A DNA stretch of 38,901 nucleotides from Pseudomonadota bacterium (GCA_018241965.1 JAFECS010000049.1:10990-49890), one strand, 5' to 3'. Counted from the first letter of the stretch, positions 17,909-26,845 are shown. Notes: generated by a model not told the origin, from the letters alone. A program made the numbers and translations.

Positions 17909-18243
17909 GATTTACCTCAAAACATAAGCCAACTAACTTATTATAAAGCTTTTTTAAGCCTTAATTCACACCTTGTGCAAAAAATAGCTAGGCTGTTTGG
18001 TGCTAGGTCGGGCTAACAAAGTATTTTCTATAAACCAAAACAGGATGTTTAATCGTTTTAGTTTATCTACACCTTTTTTCAATTCATCCCTTTTTAATAA
18101 TTATTTAGTTGAGTGTTGAATAATCTATTTTACCGTGGTAGGTTTGAAGGTCTTTCTTATAAAAAAATCTTAATATGCATTTCATTGGATGACATGCGTG
18201 AATTAAACACAACGGAAGTGTTTTTAACCCTCTGGAGGTGTTT
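17909..18243. other. Divergent intergenic region
   Basis: These 335 bases separate the RhoGEF-like gene (minus) and the membrane-protein gene (plus) and must hold both promoters. A TTGAGT word near 18110 is a possible -35, but no convincing -10 partner was found. No RNA gene, repeat or short coding frame with a ribosome site was seen. A CTGGAGG ribosome site ends the region at 18232-18238. Confidence 0.4.
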
Positions 18244-19593
18244 ATGCCACGTTTGGTGTTCGATCTTGGTGAATTATGGCAGGATACAAAAGATATCCTT
18301 AAGCTCACCTATCTATTCTGGACTGATCCTAAAGAAGCGCCACCTGTTATGCGTAAAATTGACGCGGCATTTGTTCCGCTGTTAGATGCGCAAGATAATA
18401 TCGTGGGTACTTTCGTGCCAGAATTCTATGAAATTGCGCGCGTAGCCAACAAAAGCCATGGTTTACAAGCGCAACAAGAAGAAGCACTCTGGGAACAGCA
18501 AAATCCTCGTGGCACCGACGCACAAAGACGCCAACAGCCTTTTTATAACAAGCTATATCGCGCGGATGGCACCCCTAAAACTGCTTTTGAATTAGCTGTT
18601 TTACCCGTAGCCTATTCAGATTTTAATAGACGCTCTACTTTGGCTGTGCAAAAACGCATTCAAGACGAGTTTAATTATAGAATTGCCAAAGGCCAGCTAT
18701 TACCTCCTGTAGTGAACAAATACCAAATCGTTTCAGATTATTTGCAAAATCTAGGTGCGATTGGTCTGCATGCCGGTGGCCAGCGGGATGTCACCCTCAA
18801 TATCAATAACCCAGCCATCGAAACCACGCTGATTGATAGATTTACGCACTATAGCGCGCAAAGAGGGGCGTTGCTGTTAACCATTCTTGCGGTATTGGGT
18901 TTAACTTACACTACACCGCTTGCCTTTGCTGCCTCCGCCTTAGGTGTTGTTTTAGCAAAGTGGTGCTCTGAAGAATTTACCACCTTCGGTTTAGGTGAAG
19001 TGATGCTTCGCGATTTGCGCAGCATTTTCTCTAAAGACTACTTGATGGGCGATAAAATCAGCGCTAAAAAAGTCCTTAAAACCGGTGTGTTACTGACCGC
19101 GCTTGGCATTGCCACTATAGGCGCATTCTGGGGTGCATGGGCTGGCACATTGGGCTTAGGCCTTTGGACAACCGCTAGTGCTGCCTTAAATGGTACCGCG
19201 TTAACTGCCCTTCAATACGGTTTTGCAGGGTTTGCAAGCGCTGTTGCGGCAAGCTGTACTTTCGCTTTTGGCGCTGGCGCGCAACGCTTTTTCTGGGGTC
19301 TTGGGATTTGGCACAAACAAATTGATTTTACCAATGTGCCCGCTAACGCCTTTGCCGCCCTTGGTAAAGACGGCCCAGCTCCTAAACCCTCTTTAACCAG
19401 CAAATTAGCTCATTGGCAGGAAAAGTTTAATGAGCTTGCTCAAGCTTTACCTGAAAAGCAAAGAGACGCCGTACTCCAAGCAGGGAACCAATTCACCCAG
19501 CTTCGCGATGCTGTTTCACAAGCAACGGCACAAGAAGCTAAAGCAAAAGCACGCAGTGTTGCTTCAAGAAAGAAACGGGCAGCCGCTCACTAA
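18244..19593 (+). CDS. Multi-pass membrane protein, candidate effector
   Basis: The 449-aa product starts at ATG 18244, five bases after a strong GGAGG; the in-frame GTG at 18238 lies inside that ribosome site. Residues 1-205 are soluble and mostly helical. Hydrophobic segments run at about 209-242 (probably a pair), 280-308 and 320-350, rich in Gly and Ala. A basic helical tail (about 385-449) ends ASRKKRAAAH. There is no signal peptide. Codon use is richer in GC than its neighbours, and with the strong ribosome site and terminator this suggests high expression. No family is recognised. The plan, a soluble N-terminal half with clustered glycine-rich helices, is seen in secreted proteins that insert into host membranes, but that is inference. 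Confidence 0.7.
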   Translation: MPRLVFDLGELWQDTKDILKLTYLFWTDPKEAPPVMRKIDAAFVPLLDAQDNIVGTFVPEFYEIARVANKSHGLQAQQEEALWEQQNPRGTDAQRRQQPFYNKLYRADGTPKTAFELAVLPVAYSDFNRRSTLAVQKRIQDEFNYRIAKGQLLPPVVNKYQIVSDYLQNLGAIGLHAGGQRDVTLNINNPAIETTLIDRFTHYSAQRGALLLTILAVLGLTYTTPLAFAASALGVVLAKWCSEEFTTFGLGEVMLRDLRSIFSKDYLMGDKISAKKVLKTGVLLTALGIATIGAFWGAWAGTLGLGLWTTASAALNGTALTALQYGFAGFASAVAASCTFAFGAGAQRFFWGLGIWHKQIDFTNVPANAFAALGKDGPAPKPSLTSKLAHWQEKFNELAQALPEKQRDAVLQAGNQFTQLRDAVSQATAQEAKAKARSVASRKKRAAAH

Positions 19594-19599
19594 CCTTCT

Positions 19600-19637
19600 C
19601 CCAGGCAAGCATCCGCTTGCCTGGGTGTCTTTCTTTT
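19600..19637 (+). terminator. Rho-independent terminator
   Basis: A perfect 11-bp stem, CCCAGGCAAGC with GCTTGCCTGGG (19600-19625), has a four-base loop and a T-rich tail (tgtctttctttt). It follows the stop of the membrane-protein gene by 6 bases. The tail runs into the leader of the next gene. Confidence 0.9.
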
Positions 19638-19651
19638 AAAAGGACACCAAC

Positions 19652-20161
19652 ATGTTAAATGGAATAACATTACTTTCAGCGGAAGAAAAAGAAGAACTTG
19701 TCCTATTCCAGAGTTTGCAAAGCAGTCAGAATCACGTATTTTATGATGGCGATGTGATGTGGCGTCTTGGTGAGCTCAACATTAAAATGAAGCTCCCTGG
19801 TCTTGCCCATATGTATTTTACAAACGCCGTAAAATACCATATTGATTGTCTTAAAGAGCATCCTCATGAAATTGATTCTTGGAACTTTCTGAAACAACGT
19901 TACACCGATGGCATTGGTGTGGCAGCAAATCCCCAAATGGCAGCTATTTGTGAAAATAATATTGCCATATTAAGACAGCAGCCATCTTTAGATAACCGTC
20001 CCTTAACGCTGCCCGAGTTTAAGAGGCTTTCTCCTGAAGAAGGTAGCAACTTTTTAGCTTACTATGAATTAAAAAGACAACAATCTGCTCCTGCATCCCC
20101 AACACAGGCCGCTACCGATCTAAAGCCTAGTTCAAGCAAAAAATCCGTTTCACTTTCTTAG
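19652..20161 (+). CDS. Small helical protein with Sel1-like motif
   Basis: This 169-aa protein has AAGGA upstream of ATG 19652. Residues about 40-110 look like paired helices, and RYTDGIGVAANPQMAAICE (84-102) fits the Sel1 repeat signature (YxxGxGVxxDxxKA) with one degenerate copy; Sel1 and TPR repeats mediate protein binding. The tail is Ser/Lys-rich and ends SSSKKSVSLS. It lies 58 bp after the membrane-protein gene in the same direction but beyond a strong terminator, so it either depends on read-through or has its own promoter. It overlaps the stop codon of the convergent acyl-CoA-dehydrogenase-like gene by 4 bp. Confidence 0.65.
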   Translation: MLNGITLLSAEEKEELVLFQSLQSSQNHVFYDGDVMWRLGELNIKMKLPGLAHMYFTNAVKYHIDCLKEHPHEIDSWNFLKQRYTDGIGVAANPQMAAICENNIAILRQQPSLDNRPLTLPEFKRLSPEEGSNFLAYYELKRQQSAPASPTQAATDLKPSSSKKSVSLS

Positions 20162-21204
20162 CTATAGCTTTGTAGGCTTCTATCAACATACTCTTCTAAT
20201 GCCGCCAGTGCATTAAACTGGACAATTTCTCTATAAAGGCGGGAAATTTTACTGTTCGGATCCATCGCTTTACCCTTGGATACTACAATAGCTGCCTGTA
20301 AGCAATCATAGGCACAGCGGGTTATATTAACGCGGTAATCTAATAAATCCTTTTCACCTTCTGCGGTAATTTGTTCCCTTAAAAGCTGTAAAGTATCCCA
20401 TAACCCCTGAAGATAAGTATTTTCTTTTTGATATTGGGCTTGTATCACCTCTAAAGCCCCCACAGCAATGCCATAAAAGTAAGGCAAAATGTGCTGGCTG
20501 TTTTTCATTTGCTGATACCAAAACCCTTTTTCTTGGGTATTGATTATTTGTTCGTTGGCTATAAAACAATTATCTAAGGTGGCTCTCACGGTATGGGTCG
20601 CTTGCATCACCATCACTTGTAAGGGCTCACTGAAAGTTAAGCCTTCAAGGGCCAAATGCCTAAAGGGAAGTAATGCAAAATATTCACATTCGGCATCACA
20701 AAATGCCATCACAAAATAGTCACAATGCCCAAAGCCCGTTATCCAATGTACTTTACCATTAAGGATAAAACCTTCTTGGGTTTTTTGAACTTGAATGTGC
20801 GCCACATCGCTTCGCAAATGTGAAACCCCATTGGCAATTCTAATCTGGCCTTTTAATAAAGGCGCTAATATAGTTTGCTTTAATGATTCATTTTGCCCTT
20901 GGTGAAGCAAATTTGAAGACAAATCTATTTGTGAATTTAAAAATGAAAGCGCACCGCTATGCTTTGTTAAGCAGGCGCGATTGTCAAATGATTCTTTTTT
21001 ACTGATAGCTTTGTTTGATAAATTGGCCTGCACGGATAAGCCATAAAAGCCACGCTCACCTAATAATTTGAAAAGCTTGTTTAGCGTGGCAAAAGAATGA
21101 TCACCTTCAGCTGAAAGGGGTTCCACTTCGTTTTCAAGAAATTGCTTAAGGGCTAAGTTCACGCTTTCCATTATTGAATTATATTCAAATAGCGTGGATT
21201 TCAC
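20158..21204 (-). CDS. Acyl-CoA dehydrogenase-like protein, divergent
   Basis: The 348-aa product follows the plan of acyl-CoA dehydrogenases: a helical N-terminus (FEYNSIMESVNLALKQFLENEVEP), GERGFYGLSV, then the flavin-side beta domain with GFILNGKVHWITGFGHCDYFVMAF. It is 30-40 residues shorter than usual. The usual C-terminal FAD and catalytic-Glu motifs, including the IxEGTxEI type block, are not seen, so activity is doubtful. Start is uncertain: GTG 21204 keeps the family-like FEYNS segment; TTG 21213 and ATG 21171 are alternatives and none has a good ribosome site. The gene begins right after a terminator of the upstream gene. Its stop overlaps the convergent gene by 4 bp. Confidence 0.7.
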   Translation of the reverse strand: MKSTLFEYNSIMESVNLALKQFLENEVEPLSAEGDHSFATLNKLFKLLGERGFYGLSVQANLSNKAISKKESFDNRACLTKHSGALSFLNSQIDLSSNLLHQGQNESLKQTILAPLLKGQIRIANGVSHLRSDVAHIQVQKTQEGFILNGKVHWITGFGHCDYFVMAFCDAECEYFALLPFRHLALEGLTFSEPLQVMVMQATHTVRATLDNCFIANEQIINTQEKGFWYQQMKNSQHILPYFYGIAVGALEVIQAQYQKENTYLQGLWDTLQLLREQITAEGEKDLLDYRVNITRCAYDCLQAAIVVSKGKAMDPNSKISRLYREIVQFNALAALEEYVDRSLQSYS

Positions 21205-21210
21205 AATTGC

Positions 21211-21238
21211 CAAAAGAGCTCAAGAGGCCTTGAGCTCT
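21211..21238 (-). terminator. Rho-independent terminator of the ankyrin-like operon
   Basis: Read on the minus strand, AGAGCTCAAG pairs perfectly with CTTGAGCTCT (10 bp, four-base loop) and is followed by TTTT. It starts 3 bases after the stop codon of the gene ending at 21242. Confidence 0.8.
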
Positions 21239-21241
21239 AGC

Positions 21242-22612
21242 TTAAGTGAACCCTCTTGAACTCATTAAGCCCTTTCTTCCGGTAAACTCTACAAAGTTTG
21301 GGCTAAAAGTAAATTCAGAAACATCGTCAACAGAAGCATCCATCTCATAGCTTGCATCATCTTCAGGGCCAAGGAAATAATTGAGCCCCGCAAAAAAACT
21401 TGTCAAATAGCTTGGGCCAGCAGTCTGTTCTTGCTCTAAAGATTTTTGTTGTTGCATTGTGGTCACGGGCGCACACTTTGCGTTTTGCACAAGACTAGCA
21501 AGTTTTTCGCCGTTTAATGTGCGGATGTGATTGATTTCTTCTTGTGTAAATCTTAAGGCTCCTGGCATATAGAGTTTAGCGTGTTTAACCAGGTACTCCA
21601 CCGCATCTTCTTGCCCAACCGAGGTTGCCGCATCATAAATCACTTTATGCAATTGGCTTGAAATGCCTTCTTTAGGTAGAACGTCAGGGTAAGATAATAC
21701 CGCAACTTGATTTTTCATTGCAGCATGTTGCCATAATGGAACATAGCCAGGTGTCATCATTGATAGATTAACAATAGACTCTTGTCTTTTCTCCACTGGC
21801 AAGCTATCAAGATATGCTATTACCGGTTGCCAGCTTTTGCCAGATTCACTAAAACAGCTTTTTATTTTTGCAAAGTGTCTGTCTTCTAAAACTTGCTTTT
21901 TAACATGTTCAAGTTCTAAAAGATCTTCACAACCATTTGTTTTACACCATTCTTCAATGGTTATCTCACCAAAGAAGGCGCCATCATATCCCAGCTCAAT
22001 AAACTTTGCGATAAAGGGAGCATTGTCTTTAGGAACTTCAGAAATTAAACGTGTTAATGCGCAATAACCAAAGTCTCGATTTTTTGGTGTGAGCTGTGCG
22101 CTCAAAGACTCATAGCCCTGTTTTCTTAAAAAACGTCTACCTTCATTGTATATTGCATTGGTCAATTTATTATCAAGCCAACTTGGGGCACTTTCGATTA
22201 ATCTTGCTACAACGCCATTTTCACCAAAATGATGTTTATAAGTTTTATCAAACATATCGATATCGTTGGCTTTGATAGCTTTTCGTAATTGTTCTAGCGC
22301 AAATTCTTCTCTTACCCAGTATTCCAGATAATCATTAAGCTCGTTATCATTTTTGCTATATTGTATAAAAAATGCTAAAACCGAATCGTAGCCCGTCGAT
22401 TTTATTTCATCTTCATGATCAACATGCCAATTGGCATGCTCCATCACATAGCGCCCAATCTTTGATTTTCCCTCCTTAAACAGCTTGGCTATGGTTTTAA
22501 ATGAAACTTCTGGCCTTGATTCACTTTGCGCAAAAAGTGATTTCACCATATCTAAATTACCACTTAATGCAGCAGTTTCAATTAATGATTGTTGTGGTTT
22601 AACACCTAACAT
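21242..22612 (-). CDS. Ankyrin-like repeat protein, candidate effector
   Basis: This 456-aa protein begins with an ankyrin-type unit, SLIETAALSGNLDMVKSLFAQ (9-29). More degenerate helical pairs run to about residue 380 (for example a WQHAAMKNQVAVLSYPDVLP segment and DAATSVGQEDAVEYLVKHAK). The C-terminal 75 residues contain a hydrophobic, aromatic patch (YLTSFFAGLNYFLG) and an acidic stretch. There is no signal peptide. GGGGGA precedes ATG 22612. Ankyrin proteins of this type are frequent type IV effectors in intracellular bacteria; secretion here is inference. It follows a 70-aa gene by 21 bp and ends in a clear terminator. Confidence 0.7.
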   Translation of the reverse strand: MLGVKPQQSLIETAALSGNLDMVKSLFAQSESRPEVSFKTIAKLFKEGKSKIGRYVMEHANWHVDHEDEIKSTGYDSVLAFFIQYSKNDNELNDYLEYWVREEFALEQLRKAIKANDIDMFDKTYKHHFGENGVVARLIESAPSWLDNKLTNAIYNEGRRFLRKQGYESLSAQLTPKNRDFGYCALTRLISEVPKDNAPFIAKFIELGYDGAFFGEITIEEWCKTNGCEDLLELEHVKKQVLEDRHFAKIKSCFSESGKSWQPVIAYLDSLPVEKRQESIVNLSMMTPGYVPLWQHAAMKNQVAVLSYPDVLPKEGISSQLHKVIYDAATSVGQEDAVEYLVKHAKLYMPGALRFTQEEINHIRTLNGEKLASLVQNAKCAPVTTMQQQKSLEQEQTAGPSYLTSFFAGLNYFLGPEDDASYEMDASVDDVSEFTFSPNFVEFTGRKGLMSSRGFT

Positions 22613-22633
22613 GTATTTTTCCCCCGAAAATAT

Positions 22634-22846
22634 TTAAAGTAAATTTGTAACGCCTCTGGTTCTCAAATCCGTTTCATTAGCCGCGCCCAAATCGGCAAGC
22701 TCAAAGGCATCTAATCTTATTCTTGGTGCTTGCATTTTATAATGATTATAAGCTGGAGCTAAATTTGAACGTCCGTTGAATCTTTTCTCAAGAATTACTT
22801 CTTCTTCGAGAAATTGTTGTTGCATAGTTGGGCCTGACATAGACAT
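22634..22846 (-). CDS. Small 70-aa orphan protein
   Basis: It starts at ATG 22846 with AGGGGA six bases upstream; the in-frame TTG at 22861 overlaps that ribosome site and is less likely. The product, MSMSGPTMQQQFLEEE onward, is polar with no cysteines, signal or membrane segment and ends TRGVTNLL. It is first in a two-gene unit with the ankyrin-like gene, so it may be a partner or chaperone-like protein, but nothing in the sequence proves it. Confidence 0.6.
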   Translation of the reverse strand: MSMSGPTMQQQFLEEEVILEKRFNGRSNLAPAYNHYKMQAPRIRLDAFELADLGAANETDLRTRGVTNLL

Positions 22847-23081
22847 GGCGTTTCCCCTCAAGATGAATGAATGATTTTTTATGTTATTGAGAATTATTAT
22901 AAGAATGGCATTTCACTTTTCTATGTGTATCTGATAAACGTCAAATATAACCAGATAATTAAACGTGCACCTACATACAATACATAAAATGCTAAGGTTT
23001 TTAACCTATAATAAACCTCATTCTTAACTATCATTTCCTTTTTGAATAAACATCATCCATCCTTTATATAGCGCTTATCAT

Positions 23082-25220
23082 ATGCACGGGTATAATATGA
23101 CCTTACGCAATATTGAAGAAAGTAGTAATGAACCCAATTTTCTGTCATTTTTAACAGATAGAAATCTTTTTGCTTTAAAAGATCTCTTGGAAAGAATTTG
23201 GCAACCAGATGGTTTATTCTCTGACACCAACAACAAGGAGACGCTTGGAGTTCTTAATTTTATCCAAGTGGCGCTGACACAAGGCGCTGCCAAAAAACTC
23301 TATGAAAATATTGACCATCAGAACCCCAATAGAGAACTCTTAATATTTATCGCCGTATTAATTATTGTAAACAAAATGGCAAAGGGCGAAGATACCAACA
23401 TCATTGGCTGGGCCATCAAAGAATCTAAAATAAAGGTACTGACCGATAAAATAATCGATCAACTCAAATATGTCTTTAGTGAATACCAATTTTCTCAAAT
23501 CTCTAATCAAGCCATACATTATGTAGTTACTTTTAAATCTCAAATTTTTACAGAAGAATTTGAAAAGGATATTGCACAGAAAATAAATGTTCCTCTAGAA
23601 GAAATGAAAACCTATTGGAAAAAATTTCTTGCCTGTGTTGCCATTATGGAAATTGAAGTAGAAGAAACGATTAACAAACTCCCGCTAGAAAAAATAAAAA
23701 AGGAAAATGTATTATTAGCCAAAGTGAATAATAATGTCGACAAACAACTCAAAAACTTACTCAGTGAATCGCAGCATATTCTCAATGCACTGAATACTCT
23801 TAATGAATTAAATTGCTCGGTCTCGAAAAAATATCATGAAATTTCGATGCTTCGTTTAAGAGTAGAGCTACAATGCCAAAAATTGAAAAGCTTCAAAAAA
23901 ACGCACTTTTCTATTTTTAACATACAAATAGATCAATTTATCTATCATTTAAACTTTGAGCTATATTCTTGTTATTTGCAAATTGCAAAGAGCAATTTAA
24001 AACTGTTTGGATTTTTCAAAAGAAAAACTCTTATTTCTTCACTGCAAAATGCATTTCATTGTTTAACCAAATTAATGATATACTATATAAAACAATATAG
24101 TCATTTGCATGAGGGACTGTGGCAAGAAATTCATGAATTATATAATCTTTCTCTTAAAGCTAAATTAGAAAAACATAAGCTTGGCAAAGTTAATGAATGG
24201 CACAATCAATTTTCAACTATCGAAGAAATTTATAAATATTCATTATTGCTGGGAACCATAAATTTTTCACAATTTCGTCATGAAGAAATTAGCCAAATTA
24301 TTTATGCGTGTGAAAGATGGGTGAATTTTCTTTATTTTGAACCAAAAATAAGCAATGACAAATTTTATGTCGTTAACCCCCATCAAGATAAGGGCCCACA
24401 ACTTAATTTAAACAATCAAAACCAAGCAGATATTTTTTACCTAAATTATAAAAAGCTAATCGAACACTTAAGTGCGCTTTTAACCCGTAATCCTATGGAT
24501 CGTAAATCAGCCAAGCTTTTTACTGAATCTGAACTTTTGCTGAGCAGATACTTAACTGAAAAGTTGCTTGCCAAGTGGAAAAATTTGGAAGAAGCCAAAG
24601 AAACATTTAAGCCTGTTAACACCCCCATTGAATTAAGCTTCGGGATCTCTCATGAAATGCCCTTTTTACACAAAACAAGCGAAAAGCTACACAAAAATGA
24701 GGACCCTAATGTTATAGAAATTTATGACTGCAACGTATTATCACAAGACTGTGCTTTCAATGCGAAAAAAATACAAAATGAAACAAAATATAGAGCTACC
24801 ATTATTGAAGAAAACGATAAATGTATTATGATAAAATGGCAAGCAGCACCTCCGTATAAAATTCAACCAGGACAATTCGTCAGTGTATTTATATCGAAAG
24901 ACTTCCGCATTGGCATTATAAAATCATTATTTTTAAGTGAAAGTAACAATTTATATCTAACCATTCGTTTATTTCCAAAAGAAGTTAAGCTATTTAAAGC
25001 ACATCTTGCCCAAGATGCGTTTAGCCCCAGCTTTACTATTTTCTTGGTACCCGAACATGTGATTCATAATAGACCAATGACCATTATTGCCCCCCAAGTA
25101 GCATTCAAGGAAGGGGACGAAATCAGAATTACCAGTCCTGAGATGGAGGGAGTAATATTATTAGGCGATCCCCTGAAGGTTTATCAAGACTATCAACAGT
25201 TTTCAGCAAAATTTATTTAA
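23082..25220 (+). CDS. 712-aa protein of a GLWxExHxLY-type family, possible PilZ-like C-terminus
   Basis: The N-terminal 530 residues are largely helical. A central block has YYIKQY followed by GLWQEIHELYNL (about 345-356) and AKLEKHKLG, which resembles a conserved gammaproteobacterial family of large cytoplasmic proteins sometimes annotated as PilZ-like or cyclic-di-GMP related. Residues about 560-712 are beta-rich (YKIQPGQFVSVFIS, NLYLTIRLFPKE), as a small barrel would be. The RxxxR and D/NxSxxG motifs of a true c-di-GMP PilZ domain are not evident. Start is uncertain: ATG 23082 and ATG 23097 both lack a clear ribosome site. The stop overlaps the convergent alcohol dehydrogenase stop by 4 bp. 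Confidence 0.6.
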   Translation: MHGYNMTLRNIEESSNEPNFLSFLTDRNLFALKDLLERIWQPDGLFSDTNNKETLGVLNFIQVALTQGAAKKLYENIDHQNPNRELLIFIAVLIIVNKMAKGEDTNIIGWAIKESKIKVLTDKIIDQLKYVFSEYQFSQISNQAIHYVVTFKSQIFTEEFEKDIAQKINVPLEEMKTYWKKFLACVAIMEIEVEETINKLPLEKIKKENVLLAKVNNNVDKQLKNLLSESQHILNALNTLNELNCSVSKKYHEISMLRLRVELQCQKLKSFKKTHFSIFNIQIDQFIYHLNFELYSCYLQIAKSNLKLFGFFKRKTLISSLQNAFHCLTKLMIYYIKQYSHLHEGLWQEIHELYNLSLKAKLEKHKLGKVNEWHNQFSTIEEIYKYSLLLGTINFSQFRHEEISQIIYACERWVNFLYFEPKISNDKFYVVNPHQDKGPQLNLNNQNQADIFYLNYKKLIEHLSALLTRNPMDRKSAKLFTESELLLSRYLTEKLLAKWKNLEEAKETFKPVNTPIELSFGISHEMPFLHKTSEKLHKNEDPNVIEIYDCNVLSQDCAFNAKKIQNETKYRATIIEENDKCIMIKWQAAPPYKIQPGQFVSVFISKDFRIGIIKSLFLSESNNLYLTIRLFPKEVKLFKAHLAQDAFSPSFTIFLVPEHVIHNRPMTIIAPQVAFKEGDEIRITSPEMEGVILLGDPLKVYQDYQQFSAKFI

Positions 25221-26221
25221 TCGAACTTCAATACACTACGAAATCTTGCTTTATTATCCATCATATGTTGATAAGCTTCTTGTGCTTTTTCAAGCGCAAA
25301 AGTTTCAATCATGGGTCTGATGCCCGTTTGAGCGCAAAATTGTAAGGCATTTTCAGAATCAAATGCAGTGCCAGAGGGCCAACCACAAATAGCACATCGT
25401 TTTCGAATAAGTTGCATAGAAGTTACTTGAATGGGTTCATTGGATGATCCAACGACCAATAGTTGGCCATTATTACCAAGACCATCTATCAAGGTAGAAA
25501 TTGCTTTACCGCTTGGTGCTGTCGCTAAAATGACTTTGGCACCATTCAATTTAGAAAGTTCTTCAGCAGCGTTCTCTTTTTCGCTATTAATGTAAATATG
25601 TGCCCCTAACCTTACGGCTAATTCTTCTTTCTCTGCACCCTTTGAAATTGCTACAGTTTTAAAGCCCATTTTATTGGCAAACTGAATGGCTAAATGCCCT
25701 AAGCCGCCAATACTTTGGATGGCCACCAGATCACCAGGTCTTGCTTGGCTATTGCGTAAAGCATTAAAAGTGGTTACGCCAGCACAAAGTAAGGGAGCGG
25801 CTTCTTCGAAACTAATTTCATCCGGTAATGCTGCTAAAGATTCTACAGATGCAATCATGTATTCGGCATACCCGCCATCATAATGAATACCCGTGATTTG
25901 ATGGTTCTGGCAAAGAATAAAATCTCCGCGTCTACAAGCTTGGCATCTCCTGCAGCGTATGCCGGCCCAACCCACCCCTACGCGTTGATCCTTTTTCCAT
26001 GAATACACGCCTTGCCCAACTGCATCAATAATGCCTGCTATTTCATGGCCCGGAATACGCGGATACGTCACGCCAGGAAATGTGCCTAATACTGTATAAC
26101 TGTCACTATGGCAAATTCCAGTTGCTTTCACTTTTATACGCACTTGAAAGGGGCCTGGCAGAGGTAGCTCTTTTTCGACCAACGCAAAAGCACCTGGTGA
26201 TGTGATCTGAATTGTTTTCAT
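25217..26221 (-). CDS. Zinc-dependent alcohol dehydrogenase
   Basis: The 334-aa medium-chain dehydrogenase has every expected residue. Catalytic zinc ligands are Cys37 (GICHSD), His59-Glu60 (PGHE) and the later Cys in PLLCAGVTT. The structural zinc is held by Cys90, 93, 96 and 104 (CRRCQACRRGDFILC). The Rossmann motif is SIGGLGHLAIQFANKMG. It is of the AdhA/AdhP type, oxidising alcohols or reducing aldehydes with NAD(P). It is a single gene, divergent from the secreted SnoaL-like gene. The physiological substrate cannot be told. Confidence 0.92.
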   Translation of the reverse strand: MKTIQITSPGAFALVEKELPLPGPFQVRIKVKATGICHSDSYTVLGTFPGVTYPRIPGHEIAGIIDAVGQGVYSWKKDQRVGVGWAGIRCRRCQACRRGDFILCQNHQITGIHYDGGYAEYMIASVESLAALPDEISFEEAAPLLCAGVTTFNALRNSQARPGDLVAIQSIGGLGHLAIQFANKMGFKTVAISKGAEKEELAVRLGAHIYINSEKENAAEELSKLNGAKVILATAPSGKAISTLIDGLGNNGQLLVVGSSNEPIQVTSMQLIRKRCAICGWPSGTAFDSENALQFCAQTGIRPMIETFALEKAQEAYQHMMDNKARFRSVLKFD

Positions 26222-26292
26222 CTAACCCTCTTGATTGCAATGCTGCGTATAAGACAATATAGATGGTTATAAAAGCAAAGGACCTCAAAATA

Positions 26293-26790
26293 ATGATTCA
26301 ATTTACTCACCTGTCTAAATATATTGCTTGTCTTTTTTTTATCATTTTCGCCCCCTTGAATATGGCAAAGGAAGATCCCATGTTAAGAGAAAAGTCTCAA
26401 AAATTAATTGAAGAATTTTACAAGCATTTTAATGCTAAAGATCTCGATAAAATGTATGCAATGCTTAGTGATAATGTGCAACATGAAATGAATGATGGTG
26501 GAATGCAAAAAGGTAAAGCCGCCTTTGTCAAAATGATTCAAGATAGCACAAAAAATTATCAGGAAAATGTTGATAATGTCATTTACATGGTCAGTGATGA
26601 TGGCAAACATGTAGCGACTAAATTCACTTTTAAAGGCAAATACATCAGTACAGATGAATCTAATATCCCTGCTAAAGGACAATCTTATCAGGCAAATGCC
26701 ATTAATTATTTTGACATTGAAAATGGCAAAATTGTTACTGCCATGTGTTGGTATAATCATCAAGATTGGATAAAACAAGTGTCAAAATAA
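26293..26790 (+). CDS. Secreted SnoaL/ketosteroid-isomerase-like protein
   Basis: The 165-aa product from ATG 26293 has a hydrophobic signal-like start (YIACLFFIIFAPLN) before residue 25. AAAGGA lies about 10 bases upstream; the ATG at 26263 has no ribosome site and would put charged residues ahead of the signal. The mature part is a single NTF2/SnoaL-like cone domain: LIEEFYKHFNAKDLDKMYAM, then HVATKFTFKGKY, and INYFDIENGKIVTAMCWYNH. Such domains are small-molecule isomerases, cyclases or simple binders. It ends one base before a bidirectional terminator. Confidence 0.75.
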   Translation: MIQFTHLSKYIACLFFIIFAPLNMAKEDPMLREKSQKLIEEFYKHFNAKDLDKMYAMLSDNVQHEMNDGGMQKGKAAFVKMIQDSTKNYQENVDNVIYMVSDDGKHVATKFTFKGKYISTDESNIPAKGQSYQANAINYFDIENGKIVTAMCWYNHQDWIKQVSK

Positions 26791-26791
26791 A

Positions 26792-26813
26792 AAAACCCCT
26801 GATAAGGGGTTTT
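26792..26813. terminator. Bidirectional Rho-independent terminator
   Basis: AAAACCCCT and AGGGGTTTT form a 9-bp stem around GATA. Runs of T follow on both strands, so it can end both the SnoaL-like gene (plus) and the pha cluster (minus). Confidence 0.85.
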
Positions 26814-26845
26814 AAAGATAGCCAGCGCTAAAAAATCTGGGCAAG

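Noticed and set aside
23082..25220. The 712-aa protein as a third member of the giant family
   Set aside because: It is helical too, but it lacks the W-helix/Tyr-helix spacing shared by the giant protein and the edge frame.
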